A program made the position numbers and the translations under genes. From DASVDK01 sp036562265 [NCBI: Thermodesulfobacteriota bacterium] (lineage in GTDB: Bacteria > DASVDK01), in contig DATCKS010000548.1 of NCBI GenBank assembly GCA_036562265.1, positions 1 through 6,692 of the forward strand: a DNA stretch of 6,692 nucleotides, in the 5' to 3' direction. Positions 1-5,185 of the stretch are shown in pieces. Position 1 is the first letter of the stretch. Every line of letters begins with the position of its first letter. The notes beneath the pieces were generated by a model. That model worked only from the letters and a program-made list of their open reading frames with translations. It was not told the DNA's origin and made no database searches.

Positions 1-4
1 GGTC

Positions 5-391
5 GTGGTGGAACTCGGACGATCGCGAAAGGCCAATGGCGCGGAGTGGACGTGCCCCTATCGCATCCGCGGTCTGGGGCTACGGGGCATTCGGTACGCG
101 AAGGGGCTGGATGCGATACAGGCCCTGCTGATGGCTCTGGACGGTATTCGAGCCGCTCCGGAGTCGAGCGGGAGACCTCTCGTCTGGGCCGGCGGAGACC
201 CGGGCGAGTCCGTCGATACCGGCTTCCCGAGGTTCGTTCCCACGTTCTTCGGCGCGGAGTTCTCGAGGCGAATGGGACGGCTCATCGATCGCGAGGTCGA
301 GAAGCGCGCTCGGGAGCTCGAGGGCAAGCATCGGCGACACCTGACACACGGAGGGAGAGCCAGGCCTCAGCGGATCGGGAGATCCAGCTGA
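5..391 (+). CDS. Small hypothetical protein, DUF6968-like; start uncertain at window edge
   Basis: The 128-residue soluble protein has no signal peptide or membrane segment. The core shows W15-T-C-P-Y-R-I-R-G-L-G (15-25), a helix-like stretch with YAKGLDAIQALLMALDGIR (31-49), and a GFPRFVP...FG..F..R..RLIDREV block (73-97). This pattern recalls small bacterial proteins of the DUF6968 type, which have no known function; I assign that from memory and not from a search. The last 25 or so residues are basic and low in complexity. The GTG at 5 is the first start in the window, a second GTG follows at 8, and the frame is open to the left edge, so the true start and its ribosome binding site may lie outside. 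It lies on the same strand as the sigma factor but is separated from it by 322 nt, so it is probably a separate unit. Confidence 0.6.
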   Translation: MVELGRSRKANGAEWTCPYRIRGLGLRGIRYAKGLDAIQALLMALDGIRAAPESSGRPLVWAGGDPGESVDTGFPRFVPTFFGAEFSRRMGRLIDREVEKRARELEGKHRRHLTHGGRARPQRIGRSS

Positions 392-439
392 GCGGCTGCC
401 TGGAGCGCGTTCGGCGTGCTACGGCGGACCGGCAGCCGC
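392..439 (+). terminator. Nested inverted repeat after the DUF6968-like gene; possible terminator without T-tract
   Basis: GCGGCTGCC (392-400) and GGCAGCCGC (431-439) are perfect 9-nt inverted copies. Between them AGCGCG (404-409) can pair with CGTGCT (415-420), including one G-U pair, around a 5-nt loop. The structure begins at the first base after the TGA stop at 389-391, where a transcription end signal would be expected. No run of T follows, so it is not a classical intrinsic terminator. It may act as a 3'-end stabilising structure, or it may be chance in GC-rich DNA. Confidence 0.35.
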
Positions 440-644
440 CCGCCCTGGCCTACGTCCGACGAGCCGGGCGCGAGAGCCTGAACTTGGGCTCCCTGGCTAC
501 CGGGCCGGGTATCATGCCCCCGACAGGTGCGGTTCGTCGGTCGAGACCGGGGCGGCTTCGCCCTCCACGGACCTGCCCGGACAGGAGCGCCGTCCGCTCT
601 GGTCCTCCTCGACACGGGGCAAGCCGCGGAAGTTCCAGCCGCCG
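392..644. other. Gene-free stretch upstream of the sigma factor promoter
   Basis: I see no convincing gene between the stop codon at 391 and the ECF41-type promoter at 645. Open frames exist here on both strands, but they are the long GC-driven kind and carry no recognisable motif. The stretch holds a nested inverted repeat directly after the stop codon (392-439) and an isolated TATCAT hexamer at 510-515. The hexamer could be a housekeeping -10 element, but it lacks a well-spaced -35 partner: TTGGGC at 484-489 is 20 nt away. Confidence 0.5.
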
Positions 645-671
645 TGTCACACGGCGCCGGGCCGTCTCGTC
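645..671 (+). promoter_or_regulatory. Candidate ECF41-type promoter (TGTCACA-N16-CGTC)
   Basis: TGTCACA at 645-651 is followed after exactly 16 nt by CGTC at 668-671. From memory this is the -35/-10 signature reported for promoters of ECF41 sigma factors, with a spacer of about 16-17 nt. It ends 42 nt before the GTG start of an ECF41-type sigma factor, leaving room for a transcription start and a short leader. A second CGTC at 663-666 has too short a spacer (11 nt). The site implies that the sigma factor activates its own transcription and that of the flavodoxin-fold gene behind it. Confidence 0.7.
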
Positions 672-702
672 ACGCCTCCGGAGAGGGTTCCCGACGGGCA
701 TG

Positions 703-708
703 AGGAGG
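703..708 (+). promoter_or_regulatory. Strong Shine-Dalgarno site that fixes the sigma factor start
   Basis: AGGAGG at 703-708 lies 5 nt before GTG 714-716. This is the best ribosome binding site in the window. It supports the GTG at 714 over the in-frame internal GTG and ATG codons at residues 10 and 11 of the product. Confidence 0.8.
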
Positions 709-713
709 AACAG

Positions 714-1622
714 GTGAACCGGCAGCGGGCGACGGATGGCGTGATGGCGGGAGCGGACGGGCAGGAGGCGGCGGCGAGTTTCGACCCGCTCCGTCCCCGG
801 TTGACCCGCATCGCGTACCGGATGCTGGGATCGGTGGCGGACGCGGAGGACGTGGTCCAGGAGGCGTTCCTCCGCTGGCTCGATACCGACAGGGGTGCGG
901 TCCGCGAGCCGGAGGCGTTCCTGCGCCGCGTGGTGACGCGGCTCTGCCTCGACCACCTCAAGTCCGCGCGGCACCGGCGCGAGACCTATGTCGGGCCCTG
1001 GCTGCCGGAGCCGGTCGTCGAGGCGGCGGAAGGCGAGATCGACGACGTCACGCTGCCGCTGCTCCTGGCGCTCGAGCGCCTGTCGCCGCTGGAGCGCGCG
1101 GCGTTCCTCCTGCACGACGTCTTCGGGGTGAGCTACGACGAGATCGCGGCGACGATCGATCGCGATCCGGCGGCGTGCCGGCAGCTCGCGAGTCGCGCCC
1201 GGGCTCACGTCCGCACCGCGCGGCCGCGCTTCCCGGTGCCGAGGGAACGCGGCCTCGAGATCGCCGAGGCGTTCTTCACGGCGTCCCGCAAGGGGGACAT
1301 GGACCGGTTGCGATCGCTCCTCGCCGCGGATGTCGTCGTGTACGCCGACGGCGGCGGCAAGACGCCGGCCGCCACGCGGCCGATCGTCGGGCTCGACGAC
1401 GTCCTGCGGCTCTTCGCGTCGCTCGCGCCCGTCTTCGCCGAGAAGATGTCGCGGCTCGTGCGCTACGGCTTCGTCAACGGCCTGCCGGGATTCGTCACGA
1501 TCGAGCAGGGCGAGACGCTCCAGACCACCGCGCTCGACATCGAGGAGGGCAGGATCGTCGCGCTGTACGTCGTGCGCAACCCGGACAAGCTCCGGCATCT
1601 CGGCGGCCGTGCGATCCACTGA
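714..1622 (+). CDS. sigJ: ECF41/SigJ-type RNA polymerase sigma factor with fused SnoaL-like domain
   Basis: This 302-residue ECF sigma factor directs RNA polymerase to a small set of promoters. Sigma region 2 spans about 23-90 (FDPLRPRL, then AYRMLGSVADAEDVVQEAFL at 35-53 and the RLCLDHLKSARHRR segment). A WLPEP motif sits in the linker at 96-100, and region 4 spans about 112-167 (LSPLERAAFLLHDVFG, with the helix-turn-helix YDEIAATIDRDPAACRQLASRAR). After RPRFPVP (170-176) a SnoaL-like domain runs to the end. It carries DGGGK (212-216) and NPDKL (289-293), both hallmarks of group ECF41. In this group the C-terminal extension replaces a separate anti-sigma factor and tunes activity, and no anti-sigma gene is visible nearby. 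Length is typical of the group. The start is set by AGGAGG 5 nt upstream, and an ECF41-type promoter precedes the gene. The flavodoxin-fold gene follows after 10 nt. The assignment to ECF41 is secure; the inducing signal is unknown. Confidence 0.95.
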   Translation: MNRQRATDGVMAGADGQEAAASFDPLRPRLTRIAYRMLGSVADAEDVVQEAFLRWLDTDRGAVREPEAFLRRVVTRLCLDHLKSARHRRETYVGPWLPEPVVEAAEGEIDDVTLPLLLALERLSPLERAAFLLHDVFGVSYDEIAATIDRDPAACRQLASRARAHVRTARPRFPVPRERGLEIAEAFFTASRKGDMDRLRSLLAADVVVYADGGGKTPAATRPIVGLDDVLRLFASLAPVFAEKMSRLVRYGFVNGLPGFVTIEQGETLQTTALDIEEGRIVALYVVRNPDKLRHLGGRAIH

Positions 1623-1632
1623 TCGGACGACC

Positions 1633-2274
1633 GTGTCGAACGCCCGCGTCGCCGTCGTCTACCACAGCGGCTACGGCCACACCGCGCGGCTGGCCGAGGC
1701 CGTGAGAGCCGGCGTGGAGCAGGTCGAGGGCGTGGAGGGCCTGCTGCTCACGGTCGAGGAGGCCGAGAGGCGCTGGGACGATCTCGCGGCCGCCGACGCG
1801 ATCGTCTTCGGGGCGCCGACGTACATGGGGAGCGTCTCGGCGCCGTTCAAGGCGTTCCAGGAGGCGACCTCCCGCGCGGTCATGGCCAGGGGCTTCGCGT
1901 GGAAGGACAAGATCGCGGCCGGCTTCACGAACTCCGGCGCCCGCTCCGGCGACAAGCTGGCGACGCTGGTCCAGCTCGCGCTCTTCGCGGCGCAGCACGG
2001 GATGCACTGGGTCAACCTCGGGCTTCCGCCCGCGAACAACTCGACGACGGGCTCGGAGGCGGACCTCAACCGGCTCGGCTTCTGGCTCGGGGCCGGCGCG
2101 CAGTCGAACGTCGATCAGGGGCCCGACCTGGCGCCTCCCGAGTCGGACCTCGCCACGGCGCGCCATCTCGGACGGCGGGTGGCCGAGGTCACGCTCCAGT
2201 TCGTCCGGGGTCGCGCCGCGCTCGACTCGGTCCGGACCGGGTTCGCGGCCACCCGGCAAGCCCGCGAACCGTGA
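1633..2274 (+). CDS. WrbA-like flavodoxin-family NAD(P)H-dependent oxidoreductase
   Basis: The product is a 213-residue cytoplasmic flavoprotein of the flavodoxin/WrbA fold, probably binding FMN and reducing quinones or similar acceptors with NAD(P)H. VAVVYHSGYGHTARLAEAV (6-24) is the first beta strand and phosphate-binding loop (S-G-Y-G-H-T at 12-17). FGAPTYMGSVSAPFKAF (59-75) is the second flavin loop, and AAGFTNSGA (95-103) with QHGMHWVNLG (121-130) matches the third FMN-contacting region of WrbA. The tail has LNRLGFWLGAGAQSN (145-159) and DLATARHLGRRVAE (172-185), as in a WrbA-like subfamily. Length is near that of WrbA (about 200 residues). GTG 1633 is chosen because the flavodoxin fold begins at residue 6; the same frame continues upstream only as an overlap with the sigma gene. 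The ribosome site is weak (GGAC), and with a 10-nt gap translation is probably coupled to the sigma factor. ECF41 genes usually neighbour a decarboxylase, oxidoreductase or epimerase gene, so this is the likely output of the regulator. Its substrate is not known. Confidence 0.88.
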   Translation: MSNARVAVVYHSGYGHTARLAEAVRAGVEQVEGVEGLLLTVEEAERRWDDLAAADAIVFGAPTYMGSVSAPFKAFQEATSRAVMARGFAWKDKIAAGFTNSGARSGDKLATLVQLALFAAQHGMHWVNLGLPPANNSTTGSEADLNRLGFWLGAGAQSNVDQGPDLAPPESDLATARHLGRRVAEVTLQFVRGRAALDSVRTGFAATRQAREP

Positions 2275-2306
2275 CGTAGCGGCCCCGGACTCCCGCACCC
2301 GCGCCG
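2275..2306. other. Short convergent intergenic gap
   Basis: Only 32 nt separate the stop codon of the flavodoxin-fold gene (+) from the stop codon of the HTTM-DCC gene (-). I see no hairpin followed by a T-run in either direction, so transcripts from the two strands may overlap at their 3' ends. Confidence 0.6.
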
Positions 2307-3665
2307 TCAGGCGATTCCCGCACGGTCGTCCGCGGGTCGGCTCGCGCCGTCCGGTCCGTCGACGCCGCACGCCTCGAAGGTGCACGCCGTGACCCTCGTG
2401 CGCCTCGCCGCGACCCACCGGTAGACGCGCCGGCCGATCGCCGGCACGCCGGGCACGGAGAAGCCCCCCCACAGCGGCCACAGGAGCGGCACGCGCCGCG
2501 CGATCTCGGTGAAGGCGTCGAAGCCGCGGCGCACCGAGCCGTCCGGCAAGAGGAGGTGCATCTCCCGGCGACACTGGTCGAGGTCGAGGTCCCTCCGGGA
2601 TGCGGCCAGGGCCGGCCACCGCGCCTCGAGCCCGCCGAGCGCGAGGCGGTCGCCCCAGTCGAGGGCGCGCACGAGCGTGGCGGTTCGGATGCAGAAGGGG
2701 CAGCGGTCGTCGTAGAGGACCTCGGCCCTCGCCGCGCGCCTCCCGCGCAGCCGCGCCGCCAGCGCGGCCCATGGCACGAAGACCGAGTAGAGCGCGATGA
2801 ACTGGAAGAAGGGGGCGCGCTGGACGAGGTAGATGCCGGCGTGGAAGGCGGCGCCGAGCGGCACGTAGAGCACGGCCAGGGCGGGCACGACGAGGACGAG
2901 CCAGAAGGTGGCCTCGAACAGGAGGGCGCCGACGGAGGCCAGGACCGCCACGACGTGCTGCTCGCCGAGCCACACGCCGAGGTCGCTCCCCCACCTGAGG
3001 CCGTCGCGCAGCGCGTAGACCCGCAGCGTGTAGCCGTTCACCCAGGCGAGCCCGGAGGCGGCGAGCTTGGACCAGGCGGCCGAGAGGTAGATCAGCGCGA
3101 AGAGCCAGCGTACGGTGAGGAGCGGCCACCTGGCGAAGGGGCTCTCGCCGGCGAGCGGATCGGCCTCGACGACGCGGCGCTCGCGCCGGGCCAGGGCGAG
3201 ACGGCGGCGCAGGTCGTCGACGGACAGACGCGCGCCCGCGGGCGCGAGCGCGAGAAGGCCCAAGGCGAGCACCATGAGCGCCTCGGGGTGGTGGATCTCG
3301 CCGAACGAGTACCGGTAGGCCTGGATCGCCACGTTGCCGAGGGTGAAGGCGGCCAGCGCCGCGTTGGTGCGCCAGCCGACCAGCGCCAGCGCCCCGGCAG
3401 CCACCGTGAGCCAGTAGACGACGTGGAGGGCGTCGCCGCTCGGCCTGACCCGCCAGCCGAACGGCAGCGTCAGGAGCCGCAGCGCGGCGAGCGGCTCGTA
3501 GAGCGCGTCGGGGAGGCCGTCCAGTTCGGCGAAGAGGGCGTGGTGATCGAGCCGCAGCAGGAGCCAGAGCTGGAGGCCGACGGCGACGACGCGCACGGCG
3601 GCGAGGTCGAGGAGCGGCGCCGGCCGGAACCAGTAGGCGCACCAGGCGCGCCACGCGCGACTCAC
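2307..3665 (-). CDS. HTTM (vitamin K carboxylase-like) membrane domain fused to DCC/DUF393 thiol-disulfide domain
   Basis: This 452-residue protein has two parts. Residues 1-305 form a polytopic membrane domain with about seven or eight hydrophobic segments (roughly 18-37, 83-97, 101-118, 128-142, 182-197, 237-256, 257-272 and 284-302). They match the HTTM family, relatives of vitamin K-dependent gamma-glutamyl carboxylase. IYLSAAWSKL...WVNGYTL (192-214) resembles the carboxylase segment holding its catalytic Lys218, with K200 in the equivalent place, and HHPEALMVLALGLL (125-138) resembles the segment around His160. Residues 314-430 form a DCC/DUF393 domain: VLYDDRCPFC (316-325) gives a CxxC pair at C322 and C325, and G381-F-D-A-F fits the family's GxxAx site. 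DCC proteins are predicted thioredoxin-like redox proteins. The GTG start has GGGAGG 6 nt upstream and overlaps the preceding stop by 4 nt (GTGA), so it is translated with the 150-aa gene. No substrate is known for bacterial HTTM proteins of this type; carboxylase activity is inference only. Confidence 0.88.
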   Translation of the reverse strand: MSRAWRAWCAYWFRPAPLLDLAAVRVVAVGLQLWLLLRLDHHALFAELDGLPDALYEPLAALRLLTLPFGWRVRPSGDALHVVYWLTVAAGALALVGWRTNAALAAFTLGNVAIQAYRYSFGEIHHPEALMVLALGLLALAPAGARLSVDDLRRRLALARRERRVVEADPLAGESPFARWPLLTVRWLFALIYLSAAWSKLAASGLAWVNGYTLRVYALRDGLRWGSDLGVWLGEQHVVAVLASVGALLFEATFWLVLVVPALAVLYVPLGAAFHAGIYLVQRAPFFQFIALYSVFVPWAALAARLRGRRAARAEVLYDDRCPFCIRTATLVRALDWGDRLALGGLEARWPALAASRRDLDLDQCRREMHLLLPDGSVRRGFDAFTEIARRVPLLWPLWGGFSVPGVPAIGRRVYRWVAARRTRVTACTFEACGVDGPDGASRPADDRAGIA

Positions 3666-4114
3666 CGCGCGCCTCCCGGGAGATGCGCCTCGGCGACGAC
3701 CGTCGGCCTGCCGGGCCGCACGCCGTCGCGCGTGACGACGAGCGGCCGGCTCTCGAGCCTGAGGCGCGCAAGGGGCGTCCCGTGCCGCGCCCGGTAGAGG
3801 TCGGCGTGGACGGCGAGGCCGTCGATGTTCCCGCGCTCGAGCCCCTCGACGACGCCGTAATGGAACCGCCAGAAGTTGAGGCCGAGGTCCTCGGGGCGCA
3901 CCGGCACCTCGCGGCCGTCCGGCAGCGTCCCGATCACGACCGGCCGGTCGACCACGGCGCCCTCGCGGTGCGCGCGCGCGTACATCGGGTAGTCGAGGAA
4001 CGGCCAGAGCCAGTTCGGGCCGCGCCCCGCGAGCGGCGCCAGGAGCGCGAACGAGGCAGCCGCCTGGAGGGCGAGGACGGCGGCGGCGACGATCGAGACG
4101 GCCGCGCGCGACAT
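3662..4114 (-). CDS. Membrane-anchored protein of unknown function, coupled to the HTTM-DCC gene
   Basis: I do not recognise a named family for this 150-residue protein. It has one N-terminal hydrophobic segment (about 5-27, preceded by a single Arg), fitting an uncleaved anchor or a signal peptide. About 120 polar residues follow, probably outside the cytoplasm. WPFLDYPMYARAH (37-49) directly after the membrane segment and FWRFHYGVV (81-89) look like conserved family motifs; I have the impression that WPF.DYPMY proteins neighbour HTTM genes elsewhere, but cannot check this. There are no cysteines, so it is not itself a thiol redox partner of the DCC domain, and no Glu-rich segment that would resemble a carboxylase substrate. 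Its TGA overlaps the GTG of the HTTM-DCC gene by 4 nt, arguing for a matched subunit or partner role. The ATG at 4114 has only a weak upstream GGGG as ribosome site. A TAGACT hexamer 6 nt upstream raises a leaderless possibility. Confidence 0.75.
   Translation of the reverse strand: MSRAAVSIVAAAVLALQAAASFALLAPLAGRGPNWLWPFLDYPMYARAHREGAVVDRPVVIGTLPDGREVPVRPEDLGLNFWRFHYGVVEGLERGNIDGLAVHADLYRARHGTPLARLRLESRPLVVTRDGVRPGRPTVVAEAHLPGGAR
3672..3677 (-). promoter_or_regulatory. Shine-Dalgarno site of the HTTM-DCC gene, inside the upstream gene
   Basis: Read on the - strand, GGGAGG lies 6 nt before the GTG start at 3665-3663 and within the last codons of the upstream 150-aa gene. With the GTGA stop/start overlap at 3665-3662, it supports this start and coupled translation of the two proteins. 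Confidence 0.7.
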
Positions 4115-4188
4115 GCCCCGAGTCTAGGACGGGCTTCCGGCGGGCGCGAGGTCGGACCGGGCGCCGTCGCGGCCCCGCAGGGCGGGCG
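4115..4188. other. 74-nt gap inside the - strand gene set; possible weak internal promoter
   Basis: This is the largest gap in the - strand gene row. Read on the - strand it ends with TAGACT (4126-4121) 6 nt before the ATG. That hexamer matches the -10 consensus at four of six positions and would place transcription start close to the start codon. I find no good -35 element at 17 nt and no terminator with a T-run. It is equally possible that transcription simply continues through it. Confidence 0.25.
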
Positions 4189-5184
4189 TCAGGGCGCGAC
4201 GACCGCGAGCCTGGGGCCGACCCTGACCTCGAGGACCGGCTCGGAGGCGAGCGCGGCGGTGGCGTCCTCGCCGTCGACCTGGAAGTGGGTGGCGCCGGCG
4301 GGCTCGACCTCGATGCGGCTCGTCTGCCACGAGGGGAGCTTCGGCCACCACGGCGTCCGCGACGGCACGAAGCTGAGTCGCGTCAGCATGAGCCGGATGA
4401 AGTCGGCCGCGGTGGGCACGACGGTGACCTCGAAGCGCCCGTCGCCCAGCTCGGCCATGGGGGCGAGGTACGAGCCGCCGCCGTAGTGACGGATGTTGCT
4501 GATGATGAGGGTCTTGGCGCGCGGCGGCAGCTCGACCGGCTCGAGCGAGCCGTCCTCCCGCGCGACCCTGAGCCGGACGCCGTCGGGGAGCCGGTCGCCG
4601 AGGTATCGCAGGCCGAGGAGCGTGAGCGCCGCCTTGTTCGCGAGGGGCGACCTGAGGAACCGTCCCGAGAGGCGGTGCCGCAGCCTGGCGAACGTGCACG
4701 CCACGCGCGCGTCGAGGCCGAACGAGAGGTACGAGGCGAAGAGGATGCGGCGGTTGATCTCGAGGAGGTCCACCTCGACGCGCCGGCCCCAGAGCAGCGC
4801 CTCGCACGCCCGATCGACGGCCGCGCGCCTGCGGAGCCCGAAGGGCCGGTAGAGGCCGAGCGTGCGGCTGAAGTCGTTGCCGGTGCCGAGCGGGATCACG
4901 CCGAGGGCGGCGCGCCCGCCGCCGGCGACCAGGCCGCGGATCACGTCGAGCACGGTGCCGTCCCCGCCGACGGCCACGACCACCGGGGCGCGGCGGCTCG
5001 CCTCGGCGGCCTGCTGGACCACCTCGCCGGGCCGGGTGAACTCGATCTGGAAGTCGAGGCCGAGCACCGCCCCTCGACGCTCGAGCGCTTCGAGGACGTG
5101 CCCCGCGACGGCGCGGCCGAGCCGGCCGCCCGCGCGCGGGTTCACGAGGAAGAGCAGCCGTCCGACCTCGCGGCCGGCCGGCAT
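4189..5184 (-). CDS. Diacylglycerol kinase / YegS-family lipid kinase
   Basis: This 331-residue soluble protein matches the DAGK catalytic-domain family (DgkB, YegS, sphingosine kinase relatives). Members transfer phosphate from ATP to a lipid hydroxyl at the inner face of the membrane, usually on diacylglycerol or a related lipid. The N-terminal nucleotide-binding part has FLVNPRAGG (12-20), the hallmark GGDGT (73-77) and IPLGTGNDFSR (97-107). The beta-rich C-terminal part has SFGLDARV (154-161), SNIRHYGGG (229-237) with a following P-x-A...DGRFEV stretch, and FQVDGED (301-307). Every block expected of an active enzyme is present and length is normal (about 290-340). The ATG is chosen because VNPRAGG follows 13 residues later as usual. 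It starts one base after the mqnC stop (TGA-C-ATG) with no clear ribosome site, so translation probably depends on mqnC. The exact lipid substrate cannot be read from sequence. Confidence 0.93.
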   Translation of the reverse strand: MPAGREVGRLLFLVNPRAGGRLGRAVAGHVLEALERRGAVLGLDFQIEFTRPGEVVQQAAEASRRAPVVVAVGGDGTVLDVIRGLVAGGGRAALGVIPLGTGNDFSRTLGLYRPFGLRRRAAVDRACEALLWGRRVEVDLLEINRRILFASYLSFGLDARVACTFARLRHRLSGRFLRSPLANKAALTLLGLRYLGDRLPDGVRLRVAREDGSLEPVELPPRAKTLIISNIRHYGGGSYLAPMAELGDGRFEVTVVPTAADFIRLMLTRLSFVPSRTPWWPKLPSWQTSRIEVEPAGATHFQVDGEDATAALASEPVLEVRVGPRLAVVAP

Positions 5185-5185
5185 G

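Noticed and set aside
510-515. TATCAT as a housekeeping -10 promoter element
   Set aside because: The nearest -35-like hexamer, TTGGGC at 484-489, is 20 nt away and matches poorly. Not strong enough to call as a promoter.
663-666. Alternative CGTC as the -10 element of the ECF41-type promoter
   Set aside because: It gives a spacer of only 11 nt; the CGTC at 668-671 gives 16 nt, as expected for this sigma group.
46-717. 223-codon + strand open frame across the gene-free stretch
   Set aside because: It overlaps the DUF6968-like gene in another frame, is Arg/Ser/Gly-rich and has no recognisable motif.
450-1619. Long open frame of 389 codons on the - strand opposite the sigma factor
   Set aside because: It is very rich in Arg, Glu and Asp and lacks any domain, and it lies antisense to a sigma factor with full family motifs. 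It is a GC-driven shadow.
1330-1632. N-terminal extension of the flavodoxin-fold protein into the sigma factor gene
   Set aside because: The extra 101 residues are Ser/Arg-rich and overlap the sigma gene in another frame. The flavodoxin fold starts six residues after GTG 1633.
1495-3771. 758-codon open frame on the - strand spanning the flavodoxin gene and HTTM-DCC gene
   Set aside because: The translation is Arg/Ala/Pro-rich low-complexity sequence in the wrong frame for HTTM-DCC and antisense to the flavodoxin-fold gene.
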